From JBLMYQ01 sp050258375 (lineage in GTDB: Bacteria; Bacillota; Clostridia; Acetivibrionales; UBA4821): a DNA stretch of 64,000 nt. The DNA lies in assembly GCA_050258375.1 (NCBI GenBank), contig JBLMYQ010000045.1, positions 7,791 to 71,790 on the forward strand, written 5' to 3'. Of the stretch, positions 19,801 to 28,392 are shown piece by piece; position 1 is the first letter of the stretch, and each line of letters begins with the position of its first letter. Made by a program: the position numbers and the translations under genes. The notes beneath the pieces are model-generated. The model did no database searches and was not told the origin of the DNA. It saw only the letters and a program-made list of their open reading frames with translations.

Positions 19801-20865
19801 GCACATATGCTCAATTCATACAATGTGGCTGCAAACTATGTCAAAAAGATTGATGAAGGCTCTCCGAACATACTCGACTTAATTGATTCGGGGAAAATAG
19901 ATATTGTAATTAATACTCCTACTAAAAGCAGAAAGCCTGAAAGAGATGGGTTTAAAATACGCAGAAAAGCCATTGAACGTTCAATTCCTTGCCTTACATC
20001 GCTTGATACGGTAAGGGCTGTAGTAAATAGTCTTAAATATGGAAAAAGCATAGAAGATATAGATGTTGTTGAGCTTGATGAATTAGTATCCAAGCATTAT
20101 ATTTGCAAGGTAAACAGTACCGAAGAATTATCGCCTGGTATAATCAAGTTTACAGTTCAGGCGCCGGAGATAGCAAAAAGGGCTGTGCCGGGACAATTTC
20201 TCGAGATTAAATGTACTGAAAAAATTGATACAACACTGAGAAGACCAATAAGCATATCAAATAAAGATTTTAAAAATGGACTTGTTGAGTTTATTGTGCA
20301 GACGCGAGGAGAAGCAACATCTGCATTAGCCAGAACTAAATCGGGTGAAATGTTAGATTTATTAGGACCTATCGGGAAGGGATTTGGTCTTAAAAAGACA
20401 AAAAATCCTGTTATTATCGGCGGCGGGATAGGTGCTTTCCCTTTACATTTCCTTGCCAAGACCCTTGATAATCCAAACCTGAAAATATTATTAGGATTTA
20501 GAAACAAGAATGCAATAGTTCTGGAAGATGAATTTTCAAAAATAAATGGGAAGCTGACTATTGCTACCGATGATGGTTCCTATGGACATAACGGTTTTGT
20601 TACTGAGCTTCTGCTCGACCAAATAAAAAATTCGGAAGTAGATATGATTTATGCGTGCGGACCTCTTCCAATGCTTAAAAAGGTTAGAGATATAGCACTG
20701 CAGAACAATATTCCATGTCAAATATCTGTAGAAGAAAGAATGGCTTGTGGTGTCGGAGTTTGCCTTGGTTGTGCCATAAAGCTGATTGATGGTGACGATT
20801 GGAGATATGGACATGTGTGCAAGGATGGGCCAGTGTTTGAGGCGCAAAAGGTAATTTTAGAATAA
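16882..20865 (+). CDS. carB: Fused carbamoyl-phosphate synthase large chain and DHOD electron-transfer subunit (CarB-PyrK)
   Basis: A single 1327-aa frame joining two enzymes. Residues 1 to about 1070 are a complete CarB: two ATP-grasp halves beginning [21 protein letters not shown] and [20 protein letters not shown], and a C-terminal MGS-like allosteric domain (about 940-1070). From about residue 1071 the sequence is PyrK, the FAD/2Fe-2S subunit of dihydroorotate dehydrogenase B: flavin-binding [10 protein letters not shown]-binding GGGIGAFPL, and cluster ligands Cys1289, Cys1294, Cys1297 and Cys1313. No stop, start or ribosome site lies at the junction (about 20080-20100). PyrK normally is a separate 230-260 aa protein that binds PyrD. 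A split product cannot be excluded from sequence, but none is signalled. Confidence 0.93.
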   Translation: MPKRKDIKKVLVIGSGPIIIGQAAEFDYAGTQACRALMEDGIEVVLVNSNPATIMTDKSMAHKVYIEPLVPDILKKIIIEEKPDSILPTLGGQTGLNLAMELAESGFLNQQGVKLLGTAVEAIKMAEDRQEFKDMMERINEPIIASKVVESVEAALEFAKEIDYPVVVRPAYTLGGTGGGIAHDPEELTGIASNGIRLSRVSQVLIEKCISGWKEIEYEVMRDSKGNVITVCNMENIDPVGVHTGDSIVVAPSQTLTDKEYQMLRTASLKIISALKIEGGCNVQFALHPTSFEYAVIEVNPRVSRSSALASKATGYPIAKVASKIAIGYGLDEIQNNVTGKTFACFEPTLDYVVVKIPKWPFDKFVRANRTLGTQMKATGEVMAISSSFEGGLMKAIRSLELGLYTLEQEFAKKLNDEDIFRRLKDINDERIFIIAEAIRREISLQTINEITKIDMFFLNKFKEIVNMEEKLKRTSIKEIEREELIKLKKMGFVDLSIAKLMSCSEEEVKERRNKESILPTFKMVDTCAAEFEAVTPYFYSTYDEECEAKDSKRDKVIVIGSGPIRIGQGIEFDYCSVHSVWALKEMGYEAVIINNNPETVSTDFDTSDRLYFEPLIKEDVENIVEKEKPLGAIVQFGGQTAIKLTKDLHKMGVKILGTSQRGVDLAEDREKFDALLEELKIPRPKGKTIFTLEEALEAANNLGYPVLVRPSYVLGGQGMEIAYNDNDITEFMSIINKVKQEHPILVDKYLLGKEVEVDAICDGEDILIPGIMEHLERAGVHSGDSISVYPTQTIEKSIKDIIVDYTEKLAKALNIIGLINIQFIVYNHEVYVIEVNPRSSRTVPYISKVTGIPMVDLATKAMLGKKLKDMGYGIGLHHESTYATVKVPVFSFEKLRDVDISLGPEMKSTGEVLGISKNFSEALYKGLIASGIKLSKNGNILMTVRDSDKVELVPIAEEFERLGFTIWATGKTAHMLNSYNVAANYVKKIDEGSPNILDLIDSGKIDIVINTPTKSRKPERDGFKIRRKAIERSIPCLTSLDTVRAVVNSLKYGKSIEDIDVVELDELVSKHYICKVNSTEELSPGIIKFTVQAPEIAKRAVPGQFLEIKCTEKIDTTLRRPISISNKDFKNGLVEFIVQTRGEATSALARTKSGEMLDLLGPIGKGFGLKKTKNPVIIGGGIGAFPLHFLAKTLDNPNLKILLGFRNKNAIVLEDEFSKINGKLTIATDDGSYGHNGFVTELLLDQIKNSEVDMIYACGPLPMLKKVRDIALQNNIPCQISVEERMACGVGVCLGCAIKLIDGDDWRYGHVCKDGPVFEAQKVILE

Positions 20866-20867
20866 CT

Positions 20868-20902
20868 CACCCCCTAGCCCCCTCTCTTAAAATAGAGGGG
20901 GT
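20868..20902 (+). repeat. REP-like palindrome, copy B
   Basis: Directly after the carB-pyrK stop: CCCCTAGCC then an 8-bp stem (20878-20885 with 20894-20901). It shares the loop CTTAAAAT with copy A. It could act as a terminator, but no T-run follows. Confidence 0.65.
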
Positions 20903-20927
20903 AAATATAACCATAAGGAGAGGAATT

Positions 20928-21000
20928 GTGAATAACGTTATAACAGAATTAAACATATAAAAAATAAAGCTAAAAATCCAGACATAATTTCACTTTGAAA
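20928..21000 (+). pseudogene. Relic of the pyrD 5' end
   Basis: After AAGGAGAGGAATT, a GTG opens MNNVITELNI and then a stop. The first 18 nt after the start codon are identical to those of pyrD at 24492-24509, and similarity continues for about 65 nt with in-frame stops (KIKLKIQ against GKLKLKN in PyrD). It still carries a ribosome site. It marks the original position of pyrD next to carB-pyrK, before the 3.5-kb lipoprotein block separated them. Confidence 0.85.
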
Positions 21001-21027
21001 TTTTAAATTAAGAGAGGGAGAAAGAAA

Positions 21028-22680
21028 ATGAATAAAGTAAAATTCATGTGGATTATTATGGCTGTATGTATTACTACTTTCGTAGGATGTGGCAAAAAAC
21101 CGGAACCGGTGGTTAATCCTAAGCCATTTGAGAAGCAGCACATTAGTGAGAGAGGAAATACTTTTGGAAATATTGCAAATAAAGGACTAGCGGCTGCATG
21201 TGGAGATTGGATTTATTACAGCAATAAAGGCTTACATAAAATGAAAAAAGATGGTACTGGGGATACAAAAATCAATAATGATATATGCAAAAATATAAAT
21301 GTAATTGGCGACTGGATTTACTATAATAAAGTGACTGAAAATAAAGCAAAAGCGAGTAATGTTGAAGATGGTTTATGGAAAGTAAAGATTGATGGAACTT
21401 CAAAGGCTAAATTAGGGGATATAACAAATATAAATATCATAGGCAATAAAATATATGGGGTAAGAGAACGAAAAGAAGAAAAGACAGAGTTTGATGGGGA
21501 TAAAGTTTGCCCGCTTAGCCTATATATAATGTCCATAGATGGTAAACAGAAAACGGAGTTAAAAGATTTCTTTAAAAGTTCGCCATACAGAGTTGATGAT
21601 ATGGTTGTAATTGAGGATTGGATTTATTTTAGTGGAGGAGATTTACAGCAAATTAATCTTGAGTTATATAAGAAAAAAGCTGATGGAGCCGGAGAAGCTC
21701 TATTGGTTGATAATGTTAATGAGGCACGGAGTTTTTATGTTGATGGTGACTGGATTTATTATTGTGATGATAACGAATTTGGTTTTAAGATGAAAACTGA
21801 TGGTACTAAAAAAATAAAACTTCAAAATGTTAAATCAATTTTGAATGTGGTTGATGGTTGGATATACTTTGGTGATAGTAATGCTTTATATAAGGTTAAA
21901 GCTGACGGGACAGAGCTTACCCGTTTGTTATTAAAAAGAGATATGGTTCTAAATAAAAATGAAGATATATACGATTGCGACTTTTTTGACAAGTTAAATG
22001 TAACTCAAAAGTGGGGCTTTTATTATGATAATTATGGTTCATTAATAAAAATAAATCTTAGTGATATTGCAAACGGCAGTAGTAAAACCATTGGAGATTT
22101 CGCTAAAGATATTTGTCCTAAAGGGATGGATTTACTTGAAACTTTAGAAGCCGATGTTAATGGAGATAACATTACAGAATATCTTTTAGGCTTTGGGAAA
22201 AAAGGCAGAGAATTTCAAGGAGTAGAATTCCAAAAGGTAAGCTTTGTTGTAAAGGATACTGCGGCTAATACCTATTCTGAGTGTGGTAATCTTGCTGTAT
22301 ATAATCATAAACTTCTTTTTATTGATAATTTTTCATTTATTAAGTTGAATAAGGATAATAAGAAACAAATATTGATTAATTATTCTGGATATGATGATAA
22401 TAATAACCAAGTTAATTTGCCAGCATCGGTAATTTATGAGATTGATATGGCTGAAAAATTGCCTGGACTTATACAAGTTTATACCATTACATGGAAAGAG
22501 AATGGTGCTCCGGCAGGAGAAATCAGAGATATTGACAAAGATGGGGTAGATGAGTTGAGTGAATTTGAAGAACGTACTAAAAATAGCGGATTAATGCACT
22601 ACAAAAAGTGGAATGGCAAAAAGTTTGTACAGTATAAGAGTGAAATAGTTTATTTGGATCCTAATGACAAAGGATATTGA
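21028..22680 (+). CDS. Lipoprotein with repeated WIYY motifs (DUF5050-like)
   Basis: 550 aa with a lipoprotein signal peptide ending FVGC (Cys21), so probably anchored outside the membrane. Residues about 50-310 hold at least five repeats of the form (G/D)DWIYY...K.K.DGT, as in DUF5050/beta-propeller proteins. The C-terminal third has acidic DxNxDxxxE and DIDKDGVDEL motifs like FG-GAP/VCBS calcium sites, and ends WNGKKFVQYKSE, very similar to WNGREFKQYKKE in the next gene. The two are therefore partial paralogues. Function unknown. It sits between carB-pyrK and pyrD with nothing in common with pyrimidine synthesis. Confidence 0.75.
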   Translation: MNKVKFMWIIMAVCITTFVGCGKKPEPVVNPKPFEKQHISERGNTFGNIANKGLAAACGDWIYYSNKGLHKMKKDGTGDTKINNDICKNINVIGDWIYYNKVTENKAKASNVEDGLWKVKIDGTSKAKLGDITNINIIGNKIYGVRERKEEKTEFDGDKVCPLSLYIMSIDGKQKTELKDFFKSSPYRVDDMVVIEDWIYFSGGDLQQINLELYKKKADGAGEALLVDNVNEARSFYVDGDWIYYCDDNEFGFKMKTDGTKKIKLQNVKSILNVVDGWIYFGDSNALYKVKADGTELTRLLLKRDMVLNKNEDIYDCDFFDKLNVTQKWGFYYDNYGSLIKINLSDIANGSSKTIGDFAKDICPKGMDLLETLEADVNGDNITEYLLGFGKKGREFQGVEFQKVSFVVKDTAANTYSECGNLAVYNHKLLFIDNFSFIKLNKDNKKQILINYSGYDDNNNQVNLPASVIYEIDMAEKLPGLIQVYTITWKENGAPAGEIRDIDKDGVDELSEFEERTKNSGLMHYKKWNGKKFVQYKSEIVYLDPNDKGY

Positions 22681-22743
22681 TAAGAAAATACTTCATTGAT
22701 ATAGCGTTGGTGGATTTAGTTTATATATCAAAGGGGGAAAAAA

Positions 22744-23574
22744 ATGAAAAAGGTAAAATTAATATGTATTATTATAGTATTCATGATTTCTTTTGCAGGA
22801 TGCGGAAAGAAACCAGCTCCAGCGGTTAATCCTAATCCAGTTGAGCATACAAAGGTATTACCTAATGCTGAAAAACAAAAAACAGATACTGAAATTTTTG
22901 ATGTAAAAACAGACAAAGTATTGAGTGCCTATATTGATACTTTATGTCCTAAAGATATGAGCTTAATGAAATGCTTAATCGGAGATATTGATGAAAATGG
23001 TTCGCCAGAATTGGTTATATCTTTTGGAGATAAATCCAAAAAGGCTATTAATGAAATATTTTTACTTAAAAAGAGAGATAGTTCTTGGGCAAAATTTGAA
23101 AATTTGAAAACTAATAAAAACGCAATTGATATAGAGCTTACAACCTTGTATAAGAAGGATAAAAAAGAGCTTTCTGTAATTTATCAGCTTAAAGATAAAG
23201 GGAAAATATATACTGTGTATTCTTTGAAGGATAAAAAACTGCTGCGGTTATCAAAACTTGATAGTATTTTTGAGTATGATCTAGTGAAATATGGTAATAT
23301 TGGCGAACAAGATATAAATATCACTGACACTGATAAAGATGGAATAGATGAAATAATTTTAAAAGGTAAATATGGAGATGTTCAAGAAAGAGAGGTTAGC
23401 TTACATATAAAGTGGAATGGACGGGAGTTCAAGCAATATAAAAAAGAGGTTAAGTATGTAAAGGGAAGTTTTATATACCCAGATGAGCCGGAAAAAGTTG
23501 TAGAAAACTATTTTGAAAGCAGACTTTTAGGAATAAATGAAGAGACAAATAAGCTGATAACAGATAAAAATTAG
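22744..23574 (+). CDS. Lipoprotein, paralogue of preceding gene; reading frame broken at its end
   Basis: 276 aa; lipobox SFAGC (Cys20) and the same GCGKKP.P.VNP start as the preceding lipoprotein. It lacks the WIYY repeats but shares the PKDMSLMKCLIGDIDENGSPEL and DTDKDGIDEI calcium-site-like segments. AAAGGGGG is the ribosome site. The C-terminus (PEKVVENYFESRLL...) begins a domain that continues in another frame after an A5 run at 23566-23570; see the next entry. The pair was probably one gene of about 570 codons. Confidence 0.75.
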   Translation: MKKVKLICIIIVFMISFAGCGKKPAPAVNPNPVEHTKVLPNAEKQKTDTEIFDVKTDKVLSAYIDTLCPKDMSLMKCLIGDIDENGSPELVISFGDKSKKAINEIFLLKKRDSSWAKFENLKTNKNAIDIELTTLYKKDKKELSVIYQLKDKGKIYTVYSLKDKKLLRLSKLDSIFEYDLVKYGNIGEQDINITDTDKDGIDEIILKGKYGDVQEREVSLHIKWNGREFKQYKKEVKYVKGSFIYPDEPEKVVENYFESRLLGINEETNKLITDKN

Positions 23575-24461
23575 GCAGCTATACTTTTTTAAATTGCTGC
23601 GATTATGATAGGTTGCCATATCAAGGAGAAACACCATCTCCGGGAGGATACTTCTTAACTCTTGAACAAAGCTTTATATTGTCTGATGTAATTTTAAATG
23701 ATAGTAAAAAGGCAATAATAAGTACTTCTTTTGATAAGGAAAGTAATGAACATGCGGATGCTTATTTTACGTTAAACAAAATAAATGGGAAATGGCAAAT
23801 AAGCAATATATCAAACAAAATAAGCTTTATTAATATGACAAAAATGAATGAATATGCCCAAAAGTATAAGAAAAACAATAAGAATGACATACTTAAAAAT
23901 ATTATTGATAATATAGATTCTTATAAAAATAAAGAAGTAGAAAAATACTTTGTTGCAACCTGTGACTTAGACGGAAATAAGGTAAATGAAATATTTTTTA
24001 TCTACAATCGGATGATAGAAGATAAAAAAGTTGGATTTTTCACTCTTATAAAATGGGAAGGTAATAGTTTGGTTTGTCTTGATGAACAACAAGTTTTTGA
24101 CGGAAATGAGACAGGAAGAAGTGATAAATATTTATATTTATCTTGGAAGAACGTTAAAGTTCAAATTGAAGATATAATTTATGGAGGAAATAAAGAGATA
24201 TGTATTTTTGATGAAGATGATTCAATGCGCTGTCTTAAAATATTTCAACTAATAAATGATGCATTTGTAGAGCTTGATTATAAACTAAGTACTGAACCAT
24301 TTTATATGGATATAGAACATGATAAGACTGGGAAAGCAATAATAGTAAATACTTATAAAGTGACAGACGATAAATACGAAACTACATGTTATAAGTGGAC
24401 GAACGAAGAAGAGTTTAAAGAAATAGAAACAACCAGCTTACATAATGAAGATGGGCGGTAA
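23568..24461 (+). pseudogene. Frameshifted 3' part of the lipoprotein gene
   Basis: The frame opens just after a TAA at 23565-23567. The first possible start (TTG at 23613) has no ribosome site. Adding one A to the A5 run at 23566-23570 would join LITDKK to LGSYTFLNCCDYDR without a stop. The joined domain (YF..., ILNDSKKAIISTSF, LNKINGKWQISNI) resembles the C-terminal domain of the lipoprotein at 48791-50371 (ENYVQS..., VNNEWKIQSAV). So this is the tail of the preceding gene, lost by a one-base deletion, a sequencing error, or expressed by slippage. The remaining 200 codons are otherwise intact. Confidence 0.7.
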
Positions 24462-24488
24462 TAAATATTATTAAATGGAGGCGCTAGC

Positions 24489-25406
24489 TTGAATAACGTT
24501 ATAACAGAAGTAAATATAGGTAAGTTAAAACTGAAAAATCCTGTCATGGTTTCATCAGGAACCTTTGGATATGGCAGAGAATATGCAGAATTTGTGGATT
24601 TAAACAAGCTTGGGGCAATAGTAACAAAAGGGACTTCGGTTGTACCGTGGAAAGGTAATAAACCTCCAAGAATTACAGAGGTTTATGGTGGAATGATTAA
24701 TGCAATAGGACTTCAAAATCCTGGTGTACATGCTTTTATTAAGAATGATTTGCCCTGGCTTAGAAAGTTTGATACCAAGGTGATTGTCAATATTATAGGA
24801 AAATCAGTAGAGGATTATATTGAAGTTGCTTCAATACTGAATAAAGAAGATATTGATGCAGTAGAGCTTAATTTATCCTGCCCAAATGTAAAAGAGGGTT
24901 GTATGGCTTTTGGAACTACATATGCAGGAGTAAAAGAGGTTACAAGTAAAGTCAGAGAGGTTTATGACGGGACCTTGATTGTTAAGCTGACACCAAACGT
25001 TACAAGTATTGAGGAAACAGCAACAGGTGCAGAAGATGGAGGGGCTGATGCAGTATCACTTATAAATACGATACTGGCAATGGCAATTGATATAAATACC
25101 AGAAAGCCTGTAATAGCAAATAACATGGGTGGCTTGTCAGGTCCTGCGGTTAAACCGATAGCGGTAAGAATGGTTTATCAGGCATCAAAGGCTGTTAAAA
25201 TACCTGTAATAGGAATGGGCGGAATAATGAATGCCGAAGATGCACTTGAGTTTATCATTGCGGGGGCATCGGCTGTATCAGTAGGTACTGCAAATTTTAA
25301 GAATCCTATGACATCTATAGAAGTTATTAAAGGAATAGAAGAATACCTTATAAATAATAAAATTGGGGATATAAATGAATTAACCGGCAGTTTGGTTATG
25401 AATTGA
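24489..25406 (+). CDS. pyrD: Dihydroorotate dehydrogenase B, catalytic subunit
   Basis: Flavoprotein oxidising dihydroorotate to orotate, using NAD through PyrK. 305 aa TIM barrel; FMN/substrate signatures SSGTFGYG, the active-site Cys of NLSCPNVKEG and GMGGIMNAEDALEFIIAGA. TTG start after GGAGG. Its PyrK partner is the C-terminal part of the CarB fusion 3.6 kb upstream. The 3' end overlaps the end of a convergent histidine kinase gene by 27 nt, so there is no room for a separate terminator. Confidence 0.95.
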   Translation: MNNVITEVNIGKLKLKNPVMVSSGTFGYGREYAEFVDLNKLGAIVTKGTSVVPWKGNKPPRITEVYGGMINAIGLQNPGVHAFIKNDLPWLRKFDTKVIVNIIGKSVEDYIEVASILNKEDIDAVELNLSCPNVKEGCMAFGTTYAGVKEVTSKVREVYDGTLIVKLTPNVTSIEETATGAEDGGADAVSLINTILAMAIDINTRKPVIANNMGGLSGPAVKPIAVRMVYQASKAVKIPVIGMGGIMNAEDALEFIIAGASAVSVGTANFKNPMTSIEVIKGIEEYLINNKIGDINELTGSLVMN

Positions 25407-26312
25407 GGGTACGTTTGCCTTATAAACATCAGCAAATTCTATATTGATTGTTTCAATAAACTTATTATCAATTATTTCATTAATCAAGCAGGGAGCAGTC
25501 TTATTTTCTTCTACCAAGGTAATTGGAAGGGTTATTATAAACTCAGTTCCTTTACCTTCTTTGCTTTTTACATCTATTTTTCCATTGTGCAGCTCAACAA
25601 AAAGTTTTACAACATAAAGCCCAACGCCTATTCCTTTGCAATAAACATTATCATACATTTTGCCCCCATTTTTGAATTTTTCAAATATGCAATTCAATTG
25701 CTTACGAGGGATTCCTGTACCGGTATCCTTTACTGATATTTTAATGTTATCTCCTTCTTGAGTTAAGGAAACTATAATTTCTCCTCCGGGATTTGTAAAT
25801 TTAAATGCGTTGGTTAATAAGTTGAGAATTATTCTTTCTATTTTATCAGGATCAAAAGCAATCACTTTTTTATCTAAATCAGATGAAAAAGTAAGAGAAA
25901 CACCATTAGTATTGCTTAATTGATTAACAGAAGAGCAAATGTTTCTTATAACACTTACTATATCATTGTTTTGAAGGTTGAGGTTTTCACCACCGGATTC
26001 GATTTTAGCAACATCCAAAATACTGTTAAATAATCGCAGCATTCGATATGAGTTCTGCTGAATTATATATAAATATTTAAACTCGTTACGCTTGACTTCT
26101 TCAGGGAGTAAACTGCTGTTGTTTAAATGCATTTTTAAGACCTTAATTGTATTAAGTATAACTGAAATAGGGGTTCTTAAATCGTGAGAGATATTAACGA
26201 TAAAGTTAAATATATTTTGGTTTTCTTCAACTATTTTTTTATATAATACTTCTTCAGAAAAATTCATATTTTCAAGAAAATTTTCACTTGAATCATTATA
26301 ATTATTTATCAT
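25380..26312 (-). CDS. Orphan sensor histidine kinase
   Basis: Cytosolic kinase of 310 aa from the ATG at 26312, 6 nt after GGGGAGG; the in-frame TTG at 26327 lies in front of that site. HisKA dimerisation domain with phospho-acceptor His43 in NISHDLRTP, then HATPase with N box NLLTNAFKFTNPGGE, G1 DTGTGIP and G2 GIGVGLYVVKL. There is no membrane segment or sensor domain and no adjacent response regulator. Such orphan kinases in clostridia can act on Spo0A, but nothing here shows that. Confidence 0.88.
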   Translation of the reverse strand: MINNYNDSSENFLENMNFSEEVLYKKIVEENQNIFNFIVNISHDLRTPISVILNTIKVLKMHLNNSSLLPEEVKRNEFKYLYIIQQNSYRMLRLFNSILDVAKIESGGENLNLQNNDIVSVIRNICSSVNQLSNTNGVSLTFSSDLDKKVIAFDPDKIERIILNLLTNAFKFTNPGGEIIVSLTQEGDNIKISVKDTGTGIPRKQLNCIFEKFKNGGKMYDNVYCKGIGVGLYVVKLFVELHNGKIDVKSKEGKGTEFIITLPITLVEENKTAPCLINEIIDNKFIETINIEFADVYKANVPSIHNQTAG

Positions 26313-26688
26313 GAGCACCCTCCCCAAAAAGCAGAAACTTATATTAGTTTTTTACAACTTAAATACTTATATGGAAATTAATAACAAACAAATAATATAA
26401 TAACCAAATATGGAATTTAATGCAATGAATAAATGTTAAATTTTGTTTAATTTTTAATTATGAATGACTTACATAAATTCATCAGCACAAGTAACATCTG
26501 ATAGGTTAATCACACTTATAAAGGTTATAACACAGTAATTTTAATACAAATTAATTATTATTGAAGGATTTTTTTTATTTATAGAGAATTGTTATATTAA
26601 CTTAAACACACCCGCTTCTTGTATTAGACACTACAAAAATTATTCTATATTATACGACACAATATTAAGTTATAACTAAAAAAAAGGG
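26313..26688 (+). promoter_or_regulatory. Intergenic region with a promoter for the PaaX-like gene
   Basis: 376 nt, very AT-rich, between divergent genes. TAGACA (26625-26630), 17-nt spacer, TATTAT (26648-26653) is a plausible promoter for the rightward gene. I see no other gene or clear structure. Confidence 0.45.
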
Positions 26689-27540
26689 GTGGTTAATATT
26701 AAAAAGATAATAATTAAAAAACAGGATGCAACTACTAATGTAATCTTATTCTTATTTAATTCATTTCTAGTGCCAAAAGGTATAACAAAAATATCCCTGA
26801 AAAAATTATTTGAGCTAATGAAACCATTTAATAAAAGTGAGACCTCTATTCGAATGGGTCTTTCAAGAGCTGTAAAAGCAGAAATATTAAGCAATATAAA
26901 GGAAAACGATCAAGTATATTATGAATTAATTGATAATGGAGCAAAAAGTCTCGAAGAGTGGAAAGAGATAAAACAAATATTCTGGAAAAAGATATCAATG
27001 AAAAAAAATTTATGGAACAACTACTGGTGCGTAGTTGTTATGGATTTGGTTAATATAAAGGAAAATAAGGAGAATATGCTTGAATATTTGAAAAATTTAG
27101 GCTTTGTAAAGTTAAATAAGGATACCTTTATACACCCATACGATTTTTCTAAAGACATTCAAACTAAAATAGATGAATATAATTTAGTTGGGCAAGTTAA
27201 GGTCTTTATTTCAAAGCTTGTTTCCGAACACAATGTTTCTGATTTTGTTAGCAGTCATTGGGATATAAATAGCGTTAACCAAAAATATATCAATTTCACA
27301 TTTAATTACCCTCCAACGTTACCTATTTGGAATGGCATTTCAGATGCAGAGAAAATAATACCTTTTTGTCATAATTTTATAGGTGATTTTACTGAGTTAA
27401 TGAAGCTGGATCCTGTACTTCCAAACGAGTTTGTAGGCGCAAATTGGGAGGGCGATAATGTTTTAAGAATTCTTGACCAATTTAACAGAACTGTAGTTCC
27501 TAGAGCCAAAGATATTGTTGATAAAATACTAAATAATTAG
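26689..27540 (+). CDS. PaaX-like transcriptional regulator
   Basis: 283 aa resembling PaaX (phenylacetyl-CoA-responsive repressor): an N-terminal winged-helix region (KGITKISLKKLFELMKPF, SETSIRMGLSRAV), a central domain after about residue 100 and a C-terminal helical domain. No paa genes are nearby, so the ligand and targets are unknown. The start is uncertain: the GTG at 26689 lies inside the only ribosome site (AAAAGGGGTGG), and an ATT at 26698 has better spacing. The stop codon and last codons lie in a 24-bp palindrome shared with udk. Confidence 0.75.
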   Translation: MVNIKKIIIKKQDATTNVILFLFNSFLVPKGITKISLKKLFELMKPFNKSETSIRMGLSRAVKAEILSNIKENDQVYYELIDNGAKSLEEWKEIKQIFWKKISMKKNLWNNYWCVVVMDLVNIKENKENMLEYLKNLGFVKLNKDTFIHPYDFSKDIQTKIDEYNLVGQVKVFISKLVSEHNVSDFVSSHWDINSVNQKYINFTFNYPPTLPIWNGISDAEKIIPFCHNFIGDFTELMKLDPVLPNEFVGANWEGDNVLRILDQFNRTVVPRAKDIVDKILNN

Positions 27541-27576
27541 AGAAGAGCTAAAAGCTCTTCTCTAATTATTTAGTAT
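27526..27576. terminator. Bidirectional terminator, 24-bp perfect palindrome
   Basis: Arms 27526-27549 and 27553-27576 are perfect reverse complements around AAA. Each arm encodes I-L-N-N-stop of the gene that runs into it (PaaX-like from the left, udk from the right), so both C-termini are mirror images. It should terminate both transcripts. Confidence 0.85.
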
Positions 27577-28182
27577 AGTTTGTATTTTGTCTAAAAGCAT
27601 TGATACTGCAATATGATTCATTCCGCCTTCTGGTATAATAACATCAGCAACCTTTTTGCTTGGTTCAATGAATTCCTCATGCATAGGCTTGACTGTTGTC
27701 ATATATTGATTTATTACCGAATCCAAATCTCGGCCTCTTTCTTTTAAGTCTCTGATAATTCTTCTTAATAAGCGAATATCTGCATCAGTATCAACAAATA
27801 TTTTCATATCCATTAAGTCACAAAGCTCTCTATTTTCAAATATTAATATTCCTTCTATTATGATTACCCGTTTAGGTTCAACCTTAAAAGTATCAGGAAG
27901 TCTTCTGTGTTCCATGAAGGAATAAACGGGTCTATCGATTGGCTCGGAATTTCTTAATTTTTTTACTTGTTCTATAAGGAAAGGGGTATCAAATGAATTA
28001 GGATGATCAAAATTTAGTTTTGATTTTTCTTCAAAAGATAATTTATCGAAGGATTTATAATAATAGTCCTGACATAATAGTACAACATCATCTGCAAATA
28101 CATCCTTTAGCTTTCCTGCAAGAGTAGATTTGCCGGAACCGGTACCTCCGGCTATTCCAATAACGAATACGTCTTTCATCAT
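27562..28182 (-). CDS. udk: Uridine kinase
   Basis: Phosphorylates uridine and cytidine for pyrimidine salvage. 206 aa with P-loop GGTGSGKST at about residues 12-20, LLCQDYYYKS, NFDHPNSFDTP, the lid-region RRIIRDLKERGR and VKPMHEEFIEPSKK. Ribosome site GGAGG before two successive ATG codons. It has its own promoter. Confidence 0.96.
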   Translation of the reverse strand: MMKDVFVIGIAGGTGSGKSTLAGKLKDVFADDVVLLCQDYYYKSFDKLSFEEKSKLNFDHPNSFDTPFLIEQVKKLRNSEPIDRPVYSFMEHRRLPDTFKVEPKRVIIIEGILIFENRELCDLMDMKIFVDTDADIRLLRRIIRDLKERGRDLDSVINQYMTTVKPMHEEFIEPSKKVADVIIPEGGMNHIAVSMLLDKIQTILNN

Positions 28183-28212
28183 AAGTGCCCTCCTGTAAAT
28201 ATCAATAAGAAA

Positions 28213-28241
28213 ATTATAGCATATTGTTATAAAACTGAAAA
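28213..28241 (-). promoter_or_regulatory. Promoter of udk
   Basis: Minus strand TTTTCA, 17-nt spacer, TATAAT (28218-28213) preceded by an extended TG motif. Confidence 0.5.
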
Positions 28242-28392
28242 TAGGCTAATTTATTAAGGAAATAATGATTTAAATTAATATTTATTGAGAATTTTAAGGC
28301 AAAAATATTTCTTGATTTTCGATATATACTATAGTAATCTAAATTAGTGATAAAAGTTTCCAAAAAACCTATTTATGGAGTAAGATAACAAT

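Noticed and set aside
20928..20960. Short leader peptide MNNVITELNI controlling the lipoprotein genes
   Set aside because: Similarity to pyrD continues past the stop codon, so a decayed gene start explains it better.
20928..24510. Integrative element using pyrD as attachment site
   Set aside because: There is no integrase, transposase or terminal inverted repeat in the block; only the duplicated pyrD start supports an insertion.
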